Shown piece after piece: positions 10,289 through 17,338 of a stretch of 64,000 nt of DNA. Both the position numbers and the translations under genes were made by a program. The notes beneath the pieces were generated by a model. It did not search any database. It saw only the letters and a program-made list of their open reading frames with translations, and was not told where the DNA came from. The stretch comes from Burkholderia territorii (GTDB lineage Bacteria; Pseudomonadota; Gammaproteobacteria; Burkholderiales; Burkholderiaceae): assembly GCF_902833055.1 (NCBI RefSeq), contig NZ_CADFEJ010000001.1, forward strand, positions 124,001-188,000, given 5' to 3'. Position 1 is the stretch's first letter. Each line of letters begins with the position of its first letter.

Positions 10289-10566
10289 AGAGAATTCGTA
10301 TCATTTATGACGGAAATTTGAGTGGATGGTCGCGTACGGTGTTTTGTGTGGTGGGTGCTGGCATCGTTTATTGGAGCGTCCAGTATGCGAATTCAATCTT
10401 ATTTATGTCGGTTGGATTGTTTCTTGTGGCAATCGGTGGCTATGCTAGTCGTGCTCGTATGTTAAAGATAAAGCCGTTCGATAGCAGTTACAAGAGAGCA
10501 AGAAAAGGCTACGAACCAAGAGGCGAGGGTGAAGAAAAAAACGATCGAAACAAAATTGAAAGGTGA
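10285..10566 (+). CDS. small membrane protein, probable immunity to toxin type 1 allele (I1')
   Basis: A 93-residue protein overlapping the end of the preceding toxin by ATGA. It is a homologue of the protein at 7974: both start with a short charged segment and DGN(L/I).GW, then two hydrophobic segments, then GGYASRARMLKIKPFDSSYK and a charged tail. The co-occurrence of homologous toxins with homologous small membrane proteins at 7205-8249 and 9524-10566 is the best evidence that these are toxin/immunity pairs. Whether I1' still protects against the toxin at 9485, or against the one encoded by the exoprotein, cannot be judged by eye. Confidence 0.73.
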   Translation: MKRIRIIYDGNLSGWSRTVFCVVGAGIVYWSVQYANSILFMSVGLFLVAIGGYASRARMLKIKPFDSSYKRARKGYEPRGEGEEKNDRNKIER

Positions 10567-10897
10567 CGCCAGACATCGAGCACGTCATTGGCTATCAATG
10601 GAGGGTAATGTCAGGAAAAAGCGACAGCGTCTTAGGACCGGCAGTGAGTAGCGGAATCTTGTCGAGTTTGGGTTATGGCATTGGGAAGATCGGCGAATCT
10701 AGTCTCTATGGTGCGACAAGACCTACTTTAGCCAATGGTCAAAATTGGGCTGCGACTGGGGTATGGTCGAATAGCAGTTGGAATTTTCTCAATCAAAACA
10801 ATCTTCCAGTTATATTTGGATCCGGTATCGGTGATCTTTGGTAGGGGTGTCAAATAAAGCATATGAGGCGACTAAGTCGAAGGGGTTGATTAATTAA
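10563..10897 (+). pseudogene. truncated and frameshifted copy of orphan toxin type 2
   Basis: An open frame from 10563 to 10844 encodes only the last third of a type 2 toxin. GYGIGKIGESSLYGATRPT, then W..TGVWSNSSWNFLNQNNLPVI and GSGIG line up with the end of the protein at 8255. The N-terminal two thirds and the RFNRQ.H junction are missing, so an internal deletion joined this tail to the end of I1'. Past the stop at 10844, another frame carries GVSNKAYEATKSKGLIN and stops at 10895-10897, directly against an ATG at 10898. That is where the intact toxin would end, so a one-base shift near 10840 has also occurred. Confidence 0.72.
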
Positions 10898-11130
10898 ATG
10901 AAGAGGCTTCCGGTATATTTTGTGCGTGGCTAATGGTTTGTTGGGCAATACTTGCTGTTGCATGGATCGTTGGTTTGTCAATTAACTGTATTTTTATTGG
11001 CGGGTGTTATGGTCGATTTGGCTTTTTTGATTTGGTGAGGTTGATCGACGTGAAAAGTGTCTTGGTTCGTGGAATTCTATGGTCGCTAGTATTTACGCTG
11101 TTTGCTTGGGCAAAGCTTCGTCGTGGCTAG
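10898..11130 (+). pseudogene. frameshifted homologue of immunity protein I2
   Basis: The ATG at 10898 encodes MKRLPVYFVRG and then stops. The neighbouring frame, open from 10897 with an ATG at 10933, continues with WAILAVAWIVGLSINCIF, GGCYGRFGFFD, and DVKSVLVRGILWSLVFTLFA to 11130. Joined, the two frames give a protein of the size and pattern of I2 at 9253. The simplest reading is a one-base indel near 10930. A shorter 65-residue protein from 10933 remains possible and would retain both hydrophobic segments, so residual function cannot be excluded. Confidence 0.65.
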
Positions 11131-11551
11131 TTGCGAAGGGGAATGGTAGTTTGCATTGTTAGCCGACGAAGGCAATTAATATGCTGGTGGGCCCGATTGC
11201 AAATGGTGGTGTGCAACTTGAGGGCAATCAGCTATTGACTGGACTAGCTTTGCGTTGGGAGGGCGACGGGGGCTGCGTCCAAGAGGATGATATGTGCTCC
11301 GGTGATTCCGACGGTGTGCGTTGACAGGCTCGGAGCTGCAAGGTCAAGACCTGAATGCGGCTGTCTTGCTGGTTTGGCTACGACATAAGGATTCGCACAG
11401 ATTGAGCAGCCGGTTACCTATCCGAATCTAGATCCAAAGATTCCGGCTTTACTGCAAGGTGTGAGAAACCCTTGCCTGAAATTACTGGTGCTATCGCTGA
11501 CTTCGTCGCTTAAGGTACGTCATATTTTGTGTCAAATAAGAGGAGATAAAG
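11131..11551 (+). other. decayed CDI-array DNA without an intact gene
   Basis: About 420 bases between the I2 relic and the next small membrane gene. It contains a diverged 145-base direct repeat (11161-11304, second copy 12052-12196). It also holds short coding-like stretches on the plus strand, such as GVQLEGNQLLTGLA near 11210 and IEQPVTYPNLDPKIPALLQG near 11403. A frame running into the next ribosome binding site looks like the end of a lost toxin module. No complete reading frame with a plausible start was found. Confidence 0.5.
11161..11304 (+). repeat. diverged direct repeat, copy 1 (with 12052-12196)
   Basis: Both copies share CCGACGAAGG near the start, GGCAATC.GCTATTGACTGGACT in the middle and TGTGCTCCGGTG at the end, with scattered substitutions and small gaps between. 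Both would read GV.L.GN.LLTGLA in one plus-strand frame, so the repeat may be the remains of a coding segment shared by two lost toxin modules rather than a mobile element. Confidence 0.65.
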
Positions 11552-11824
11552 GTGCAAATTTTAAAATTAGAAAATTTTATCCGGGATGGTGGGTGGAGAG
11601 GGGCTTGCGCGCGCATGCTGGGAATTTTTATTGTATATCTCGGATTTATTTATATCCCGACTGCGGTTTATTTTTTGTCCGACAGTTTTGGTGTGCTCGG
11701 TATGTCTGGTGAGCAAATAAAAAAACACGAGGCGATTTTGTATGTTGTTAGAATTGGCGTTGTGTTAATAATTGTTGCGGAGATTTTGAGGATGCTAATT
11801 GTCACTATAAAAAATCGACGCTGA
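11552..11824 (+). CDS. small membrane protein, candidate immunity protein of a lost toxin module
   Basis: A 90-residue protein read from GTG at 11552, six bases after a good AGGAG ribosome site (11541-11545). It has two strongly hydrophobic segments, about residues 22-43 and 65-85, and ends in IKNRR. It shows no clear similarity to I1 or I2, but has the same size, topology and array position, between decayed toxin sequence and the next junction remnant at 11845. Very high AT content for this genome supports horizontal origin. Function is inferred only from context. Confidence 0.6.
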   Translation: MQILKLENFIRDGGWRGACARMLGIFIVYLGFIYIPTAVYFLSDSFGVLGMSGEQIKKHEAILYVVRIGVVLIIVAEILRMLIVTIKNRR

Positions 11825-11835
11825 TCACTTGCGTA

Positions 11836-12030
11836 ATGTTGAATCGGTTCAATCGGCAGTTGCACGATAACGAGAAGAAGGCGATCGCGGAGAAGCGGTT
11901 GCCAGGCTCGGACCTATCCGTGATTTCGTGGGCGAGGCATAACGTGAGGCGTAAAAGTCTTGGATGCGCCAGTGAAGAGGAAAAGGCAAACTGTAGCGCT
12001 TCGGGCAGCGGCCCGCGGGCCGCTACCTGA
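11836..12030 (+). pseudogene. CdiA C-terminal junction remnant
   Basis: The frame starting MLNRFNRQLHDNEKKAIAEK (junction codon at 11845) is a fourth occurrence of the NRFNRQLH pretoxin junction seen at 7205, 8276 and 9524. After about 20 residues the frame runs into unrelated sequence (charged, Cys- and Ser-rich) and stops at 12030, so no toxin domain follows. It marks the start of another orphan module that has been largely deleted or frameshifted. Confidence 0.65.
12007..12024. repeat. perfect 18-bp palindrome
   Basis: AGCGGCCCGCGGGCCGCT reads identically on both strands, at the point where the decayed toxin junction frame ends and 28 bases before the second copy of the 145-base repeat. 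It is pure GC inside an AT-rich stretch. It has no T-run, so it is not a normal terminator. A recombination scar or protein-binding site is possible. Confidence 0.6.
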
Positions 12031-12051
12031 ACTGCCCAAGAAACTGCTGGT

Positions 12052-12196
12052 AACCGACGAAGGTGATTAATACAGTGATGAGCCTGATTGCAAGTAGAGG
12101 TGTGCGTCTCAAAGGCAATCGGCTATTGACTGGACTTGCTTTTTGTAGGGAGGCGCGAGCGGTGCTGCGTCCACCAGGATGATGTGTGCTCCGGTG
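12052..12196 (+). repeat. diverged direct repeat, copy 2 (with 11161-11304)
   Basis: The second copy of the repeat described at 11161. It ends 37 bases before the GTG start of the small membrane gene at 12233, whereas copy 1 ends about 250 bases before the one at 11552. The surrounding sequence shows no other intact frame. Confidence 0.65.
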
Positions 12197-12232
12197 TATG
12201 CTTTGCAATTCGCAAAATTCGAGGAAAAATCA

Positions 12233-12445
12233 GTGATTAAGCGATTGACCTTGCTAGCGATCCGTTTGTTTTTTATCTGGTTTTTCGCGTGTTCGGTTGC
12301 ATGGATAGGTGGGGCATATATGTATGCATTTTTTAATTCGATAAGTTACTTTCCTGGGTGGTATGATGTGAAATCAATAATTAAAATTTCTTCTGTAATA
12401 AGTGCAGTATTTATAATTGTTGTCTGCGTCAGTGTACGTTGGTAG
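12233..12445 (+). CDS. small membrane protein, I2-family immunity homologue
   Basis: A 70-residue protein starting at GTG 12233 behind GAGG (12221-12224); an in-frame ATG at 12179 is upstream but lacks a good ribosome site. It starts MIKRLTLLAIRLFFIW and contains GGAYMY, GWYDVKSIIKIS and a C-terminal hydrophobic stretch ending in SVRW. The arrangement of an N-terminal span, GG.Y, then D.KS.. and a second span matches I2 (9253) and its relic (10898). No toxin is left in front of it, so it would be an orphan immunity gene. AT-rich. Confidence 0.6.
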   Translation: MIKRLTLLAIRLFFIWFFACSVAWIGGAYMYAFFNSISYFPGWYDVKSIIKISSVISAVFIIVVCVSVRW

Positions 12446-12490
12446 TCAAATATAAATTAGAATTTTCTGAGCTCGTCATTTTTTGCGAGC

Positions 12491-12535
12491 GTTGATGGCG
12501 TTGATGGCGTTGATGGCGTTGATGGCGTTGATGAC
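12491..12535 (+). repeat. 9-bp tandem repeat, five units
   Basis: Four exact copies of GTTGATGGC followed by GTTGATGAC. In one frame this would read a short MAL.. repeat. It lies just downstream of the last immunity gene and may vary in copy number. Confidence 0.85.
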
Positions 12536-12651
12536 GGCAGTAGGTGGCGTTTCGCTTCGCATTCGTCTACGCGCATCGGCAATCCCGCGCATGTCGGCGA
12601 TCACGAACGCGACGATCAAGCTGCTGTGCTTCACGGCGAGCTATCTGTCAC

Positions 12652-12747
12652 AAGAGGCAGGATGTGGCATCGCTGAATTGCGACACGTCGAACCTGAATG
12701 GCGCGATCATCAATGACGTGTGGCAGGCAGTGGTAGATAAAGGATGA
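12652..12747 (+). pseudogene. relic of a CdiA repeat/pretoxin boundary
   Basis: The frame reading KRQDVASLNCDTSNLNGAII followed by NDVWQAVVDKG matches QKQDVATLNRDTSNLNGTV at about nt 6667-6720 of the exoprotein, just ahead of its pretoxin region. No other part of an exoprotein is seen around it. It is best explained as a leftover from an earlier cdiA-like gene end or from recombination into the array, and it marks the far edge of the CDI region. Confidence 0.65.
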
Positions 12748-12909
12748 ACTGGCGCAGGTTGTATGCGAGTCTGCAAATCTGGATCAAGGTTGGCATGGTT
12801 TCGTTTGCTACTGCTGGCTGCAATACGACTACGCAAGGCCGGAATGCTGAGCGACGATCCTGAGAAATTCGGTCCATGGTTCAGTTCCGACCTGAAGCAG
12901 TGAATCTCC

Positions 12910-13788
12910 TCACTCCGGCAAATCCCACTGATTCCCATCCTGCTCGTTCCCACCCGTACTAAGCCGCTCGATCTTCTCCATCCGCTGCCGCGCCAGTTCC
13001 GGAAGCCGGTTCGTCACGCCGATCACCAGCGCCTCTGCGAGCGCGAGCGCCGGCACGTTGGTCTGCAGCATCGCGAACGGGCGTCCCTGGATCCGCAGCA
13101 CGATTTCGGCGAATGCGCTGATCGGGGAGCGCCATTCGTCGGTGATCAGCAGCACCCGCACGCCGAGTTGATGCGCGGCCTGCGCGAACCGGACGCTGTC
13201 CTTCTGATAACGTCGGAAATCGAAAATGACGAGCACGTCGCCGGCGCCCATGTCAGTCAGCGAGACCGACGCGAGATGCACGTTCGGTTCGACGTATTGC
13301 ACATGCGGGCGCGCATACGCGAGCGTGAAGGAAAACAGCGATGCGAGCGGCGCGGTATAACGCCCGCCGCCGCAGAACACGCGGATATCCGGATTGGCCA
13401 GCAGCGTCACCGCGTCGTCGAATGCCGCCGCATCGAGTCCTTCGATCGTGGTGGCGAGCGATTGCGAAAGGCGCTGGAAGATTGCCGCATGGCTGTCGCG
13501 CATGCCCGATTCCGAGTGAAACGCATCCATCCGCGCGAGCGGCGAATTCATCGCCGTGTCGATTTCGTCGTGCAGCGCCTGTTGAAACGACGAGTAGTTC
13601 GGAAAGCCGATCCGCACGACGAAGCGAAACACGGTCGGGTCGCTGACTTCGGCCTGCTTCGCGAAGCTCGCGATCGGCCCGAGCCCGAGGCTCGGATAAC
13701 GCTCGAGCAGCGCGTGCGCGACCTTCTGTTCCGACGGCGTGAAGCTATCCATCTGGGATAGCAGCAACGCCCTGATGCTTGTCCCCAT
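12910..13788 (-). CDS. RpiR/MurR-family transcriptional regulator (HTH + SIS domain)
   Basis: A 292-residue regulator from the ATG at 13788, chosen over upstream starts because GGAG precedes it and the family begins like this (MGTSIRALLLSQMDSFTPSE). The N-terminal RpiR helix-turn-helix spans about residues 1-80 (SEQKVAHALLERYP, AEVSDPTVFRFV). A SIS sugar-phosphate or small-ligand domain covers about residues 125-250 (VFCGGGRYTAPLASLFSF, DVLVIFDFRRY). It is divergent from ggt and the symporter, and two related TGTAATGAA half-palindromes lie in the shared intergenic region, so it probably controls that pair. The ligand is unknown. Confidence 0.88.
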   Translation of the reverse strand: MGTSIRALLLSQMDSFTPSEQKVAHALLERYPSLGLGPIASFAKQAEVSDPTVFRFVVRIGFPNYSSFQQALHDEIDTAMNSPLARMDAFHSESGMRDSHAAIFQRLSQSLATTIEGLDAAAFDDAVTLLANPDIRVFCGGGRYTAPLASLFSFTLAYARPHVQYVEPNVHLASVSLTDMGAGDVLVIFDFRRYQKDSVRFAQAAHQLGVRVLLITDEWRSPISAFAEIVLRIQGRPFAMLQTNVPALALAEALVIGVTNRLPELARQRMEKIERLSTGGNEQDGNQWDLPE

Positions 13789-13945
13789 CGGGCACTCCGG
13801 CTTGCTCGTAGCTGAATGAATGATGACGAACGGCAGACGGGCGTCTGCCGGCGACTCCATGCATGTTAGCCGATCGACGGGCCGCAATTCGCATGAGATC
13901 AAAGATTAGAGGGACGTATCACTCGTGGCATCTGACAGCCAATTA

Positions 13946-13961
13946 TGTAATGAAACTAACA
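13946..13961 (+). promoter_or_regulatory. candidate RpiR operator 1
   Basis: TGTAATGAAACTAACA, within an imperfect palindrome with ATGT and ACAT ends. It resembles the inverted site at 14063-14078 and lies between the divergent regulator and ggt. RpiR-family sites commonly have this TGTAAT..A-type form. Confidence 0.5.
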
Positions 13962-14062
13962 TTTCTCTCGGTTGCGCTGCCCGTAATGTCGCGCATGAAC
14001 TGAGTGATAACCCTAGGTTTTGACGCAAAAATGCCGGTGCTATGATCCCGGCCTCATCGGAA

Positions 14063-14078
14063 TGTATTGTTCATTACA
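14063..14078 (-). promoter_or_regulatory. candidate RpiR operator 2
   Basis: On the minus strand this reads TGTAATGAACAATACA, sharing TGTAATGAA and the CA end with operator 1. On the plus strand it sits in a longer palindrome with perfect 7-base arms GAATGTA and TACATTC separated by 8 bases (14060-14081). It is about 80 bases before the ggt start, where repressor or activator binding could control transcription. Confidence 0.52.
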
Positions 14079-14160
14079 TTCTGATCCACGGCGTCGACCG
14101 GCCTTCCGGGCGGCTCACGCACCCCGGCAAGGCCCGGTCATTCGTCTGGAGGATTCCGTC

Positions 14161-15912
14161 ATGAGGCGGCTCGTCGTACTCACCCTGTTGTCGGCCCTGA
14201 GCGCGGGCGCGCTCGCCGCTTCGGAACCTGCGGTGGAAGCGAAGAACGGCATGGTCGTGTCGTCGCAGCACTTCGCGTCGCAGATCGGCGTCGACATCCT
14301 GAAGGAGGGCGGCAACGCGGTGGACGCCGCCGTGGCGGTCGGCTACGCGCAAGCGGTGACCAATCCGTGCTGCGGCAACATCGGCGGCGGCGGGTTCATG
14401 ACCCTGCATCTGGCGGACGGCCGTGACCGCTTCATCAACTTCCGGGAAACCGCGCCGGCCGCGGCGTCGGCGAACATGTATCTCGATGCGAACGGCAACG
14501 TCATTCCGGACGACAGCCTGTACGGCTATCGCGCGGTCGGTGTGCCGGGCACGGTAGCGGGTCTCGACCTCGCGCAGCGCAAGTACGGCAAGCTGACACG
14601 CCGTCAGGTGATGGAGCCTGCAATCCGGCTCGCGCGCGACGGCTTCGTGCTGACGCGCGGCGACACGGACATCCTCGACACGACGATCGACCGCTTCAAG
14701 AAGGATCCGGAAGCGGCGCGCATCTTCCTGCGCCCGGACGGCACGCCGCTGCAGCCGGGCGACCGCCTCGTGCAGAAGGATCTGGCGCGCACGCTCGAGC
14801 GCATCGCGGAGCATGGCCCCGACGCGTTCTATCACGGCGAGATTCCGAAGATCGTCGAAGCGGCCGCGAAGCGCGGCGGCGGGCTGATCACGGCGGCCGA
14901 CTTCGCGTCGTATCGTGCGCAGGACATGGCGCCGCTGACCTGCACGTATCGCGGCTACGAGTTCGTGTCGGCGCCGCCGCCGAGCTCGGGCGGCGTGACG
15001 ATGTGCGAGACGCTGAACGTGCTGGAAGGGTATGACCTGCGCAAGTTCGGCTACCAGTCGGCTTCGGTGGTCCACTACATGACCGAGGCGATGCGCCACG
15101 CGTACGAAGATCGCAACACGCTGCTGGGCGACCCGAACTTCATCGACAATCCGGTCGCGAAGCTGACGAGCAAGGCGTATGCGGCCGAGATCCGCAAGCA
15201 GATCAGCGGCGACACGGCGACGGCGTCGGTCGACGTGCAACCGGGTGTCGGCGTGCATGAAAAGCCGGAGACGACCCATTATTCGATCATCGACCGCGAC
15301 GGCAACGCGGTGTCGACCACGTATACGGTCAACGGCCGCTTCGGCGCCGTGGTGATCGCGCCGGGCACGGGCTTTTTCCTGAACGACGAGATGGACGACT
15401 TCACCGTGAAGGTGGGCGCGCAGAACCTGTTCGGCCTCGTGCAGGGCACGCGCAACTCGATCGCGCCGGGCAAGCGCCCGCTGTCGTCGATGGCGCCGAC
15501 GATCGTGAAGAAGGACGGCAAGGTGTTCATGGTGGTCGGCTCGCCGGGCGGCTCACGCATCATCACGATCACGCTGCAGACCGTGCTGAACGTGATCGAC
15601 TACGGAATGACGCCGCAGGATGCGGTCGGGGCGCCGCGCATCCATCATCAATGGCTGCCCGACCAGGTGTATTACGAGACGCGCGGCCTGTCGCCCGACA
15701 CGCTCGCGATCCTGCGCAACATGGGCTACAAGATGGTCGAGCAGACGCCGTGGGGCGCAGCCGAGCTGATCATGGTCGGCCTGCCCGGCACCGAGGCGGC
15801 GAGCCGTCAGAGTTCCGGCAACGACTCGTCGGTGTCCGGCAACGTACGCGTCGGCTACATCTACGGTGTCAACGATCCGCGCCGCCCGGCCGGTTCGGCC
15901 ATCGGCTACTGA
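14161..15912 (+). CDS. ggt: gamma-glutamyltransferase (periplasmic)
   Basis: A 583-residue enzyme that cleaves gamma-glutamyl bonds of glutathione and other gamma-glutamyl compounds. The start at 14161 is preceded by GGAGGA and gives a signal peptide (MRRLVVLTLLSALSAGALAA). The large subunit carries GGNAVDAAVAVGYA and NIGGGGFMT. The autoprocessing site is the TTHYSIID block (Thr at the start of the small subunit), followed by NGRFGAVV..GTGFFLNDEMDDF and KRPLSSMAPTIV with GSPGGSRIITI, all typical of the family. Length is normal. It is followed by a symporter and divergent from an RpiR regulator. The likely role is scavenging of periplasmic gamma-glutamyl peptides, the product being imported by the next gene. 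Confidence 0.95.
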   Translation: MRRLVVLTLLSALSAGALAASEPAVEAKNGMVVSSQHFASQIGVDILKEGGNAVDAAVAVGYAQAVTNPCCGNIGGGGFMTLHLADGRDRFINFRETAPAAASANMYLDANGNVIPDDSLYGYRAVGVPGTVAGLDLAQRKYGKLTRRQVMEPAIRLARDGFVLTRGDTDILDTTIDRFKKDPEAARIFLRPDGTPLQPGDRLVQKDLARTLERIAEHGPDAFYHGEIPKIVEAAAKRGGGLITAADFASYRAQDMAPLTCTYRGYEFVSAPPPSSGGVTMCETLNVLEGYDLRKFGYQSASVVHYMTEAMRHAYEDRNTLLGDPNFIDNPVAKLTSKAYAAEIRKQISGDTATASVDVQPGVGVHEKPETTHYSIIDRDGNAVSTTYTVNGRFGAVVIAPGTGFFLNDEMDDFTVKVGAQNLFGLVQGTRNSIAPGKRPLSSMAPTIVKKDGKVFMVVGSPGGSRIITITLQTVLNVIDYGMTPQDAVGAPRIHHQWLPDQVYYETRGLSPDTLAILRNMGYKMVEQTPWGAAELIMVGLPGTEAASRQSSGNDSSVSGNVRVGYIYGVNDPRRPAGSAIGY

Positions 15913-15939
15913 CCTGGCCCGGCCCGACTCGCTCGCAAC

Positions 15940-15980
15940 GCGCGCCGAGGCACGGCATCGGCGCGCGCATTTTCTTCTTT
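15940..15980 (+). terminator. hairpin terminator between ggt and the symporter
   Basis: The 9-base arms GCGCGCCGA (15940-15948) and TCGGCGCGC (15958-15966) are followed by a T-rich tract (TTTTCTTCTTT). It stands 27 bases after ggt, so the symporter is reached by read-through or has its own promoter. Confidence 0.6.
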
Positions 15981-16009
15981 CAATCCTGCACCGTGCATAG
16001 AGTACCGTC

Positions 16010-17338
16010 ATGAACAAGCGAATGTCTGCGGCAGTCTGGATCCTGCTCGCGATGGTGGCCGGCATCTTCATCGGCTACATGATCTACACGCAGTTTCCGG
16101 ACAAGCAATCGGCGACCGAAATCGCCGGCTACATCTCCCTCGTGTCGGACGTGTTCCTGCGACTGATCAAGATGGTGATCGGCCCGCTGGTGTTCTCGAC
16201 GCTGGTCGTCGGCATCGCGCACATGGGCGATGCATCGTCGGTGGGGCGCGTGTTCGTGAAGGCGTTCGGCTGGTTCGTCACCGCGTCGCTGATCTCGCTG
16301 CTGCTCGGGCTGCTGATGGCGAACCTGCTGCGTCCCGGCGAGAACCTCGGGCTGCCGCTGCCGGACATCGGCGCATCCGCGCATCTCGCGACGTCGAAAT
16401 TCACGTTGAAGGATTTCGTCAGCCACATGGTGCCGAAGTCGATCGCCGAGGCGATGGCGAACAACGAGATCCTGCAGATCGTCGTGTTCTCGATGTTCTT
16501 CGGCGTTGCGCTGTCGGCGCTCGGCGAGCGCGGCAAGATCCTCGTCGCCGCGATCGATCAGCTGGCGCACGTGATGCTGAAGATCACCGGCTACGTGATG
16601 AAGCTCGCGCCGCTTGCGGTGCTGGCGGCGATGGCCGCGACCGTCGCGGTCAACGGGCTGTCGGTGCTGCTGAAGTTCGCGGTGTTCATGGGCGACTTCT
16701 ACGTGAGCCTGTTCCTGTTGTGGAGCACGCTCGTGCTCGCCGGCCTGCTGTTCCTCGGCCGCCGCGTATTCAAGCTGCTGGTGCTGATCAAGGAAGCGTT
16801 CATGCTGTCGTTCGCGACGGCCAGCTCGGAAGCCGCATACCCGAAGATCCTCGACGCGCTCGACCGGTTCGGCGTGCGGCGCAAGATCTCGAGCTTCGTG
16901 ATGCCGATGGGTTATTCGTTCAACCTCGACGGCTCGATGATGTACTGCACGTTCGCGTCGCTGTTCATCGCGCAGGCGTACAACATCCACCTGTCGCTCG
17001 GCACGCAAATCACGATGCTGCTGGTGCTGATGCTGACGTCGAAGGGGATGGCGGGCGTGCCGCGCGCATCGCTCGTCGTGATCGCGGCGACGCTGCACCA
17101 GTTCGATATCCCGGAAGCGGGGCTGTTGCTGATCCTCGGCGTCGACACGTTCCTCGACATGGGCCGCTCGGCCACCAATGCGGTGGGCAATTCGATCGCG
17201 AGTGCCGTGGTCGCGAAGTGGGAGGGCGAACTGATGTCGGAGTCCGAAGCGTTCGCGCATGCCGCGCATCTCGACGCGGAACTGGAGCGGCAGAACGGCG
17301 ATCCGGCCTATGGCGCCGGTGGGGCGACGTCCGCTTAA
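16010..17338 (+). CDS. dicarboxylate/amino acid:cation symporter (DAACS family)
   Basis: A 442-residue inner-membrane secondary transporter of the GltP/DctA family. Visible signatures are MVIGPLVFSTLVVGIAHM near residue 55, FATASSEAAYPKIL near 270, SFNLDGSMMYC near 303, SKGMAGVPRASLVVIAATL near 345 and DTFLDMGRSATNAVGNSIA near 382; the last two contain the substrate/cation-binding loop and helix. The substrate is probably glutamate, aspartate or a C4-dicarboxylate. Its position after ggt makes glutamate uptake an attractive inference. Its stop overlaps the convergent DUF3331 gene by 4 bases. Confidence 0.9.
   Translation: MNKRMSAAVWILLAMVAGIFIGYMIYTQFPDKQSATEIAGYISLVSDVFLRLIKMVIGPLVFSTLVVGIAHMGDASSVGRVFVKAFGWFVTASLISLLLGLLMANLLRPGENLGLPLPDIGASAHLATSKFTLKDFVSHMVPKSIAEAMANNEILQIVVFSMFFGVALSALGERGKILVAAIDQLAHVMLKITGYVMKLAPLAVLAAMAATVAVNGLSVLLKFAVFMGDFYVSLFLLWSTLVLAGLLFLGRRVFKLLVLIKEAFMLSFATASSEAAYPKILDALDRFGVRRKISSFVMPMGYSFNLDGSMMYCTFASLFIAQAYNIHLSLGTQITMLLVLMLTSKGMAGVPRASLVVIAATLHQFDIPEAGLLLILGVDTFLDMGRSATNAVGNSIASAVVAKWEGELMSESEAFAHAAHLDAELERQNGDPAYGAGGATSA

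Noticed and set aside
12759..12902. 47-codon plus-strand frame ending KAGMLSDDPEKFGPWFSSDL
   Set aside because: Too short and without family or good ribosome site; may be further array debris but cannot be supported.
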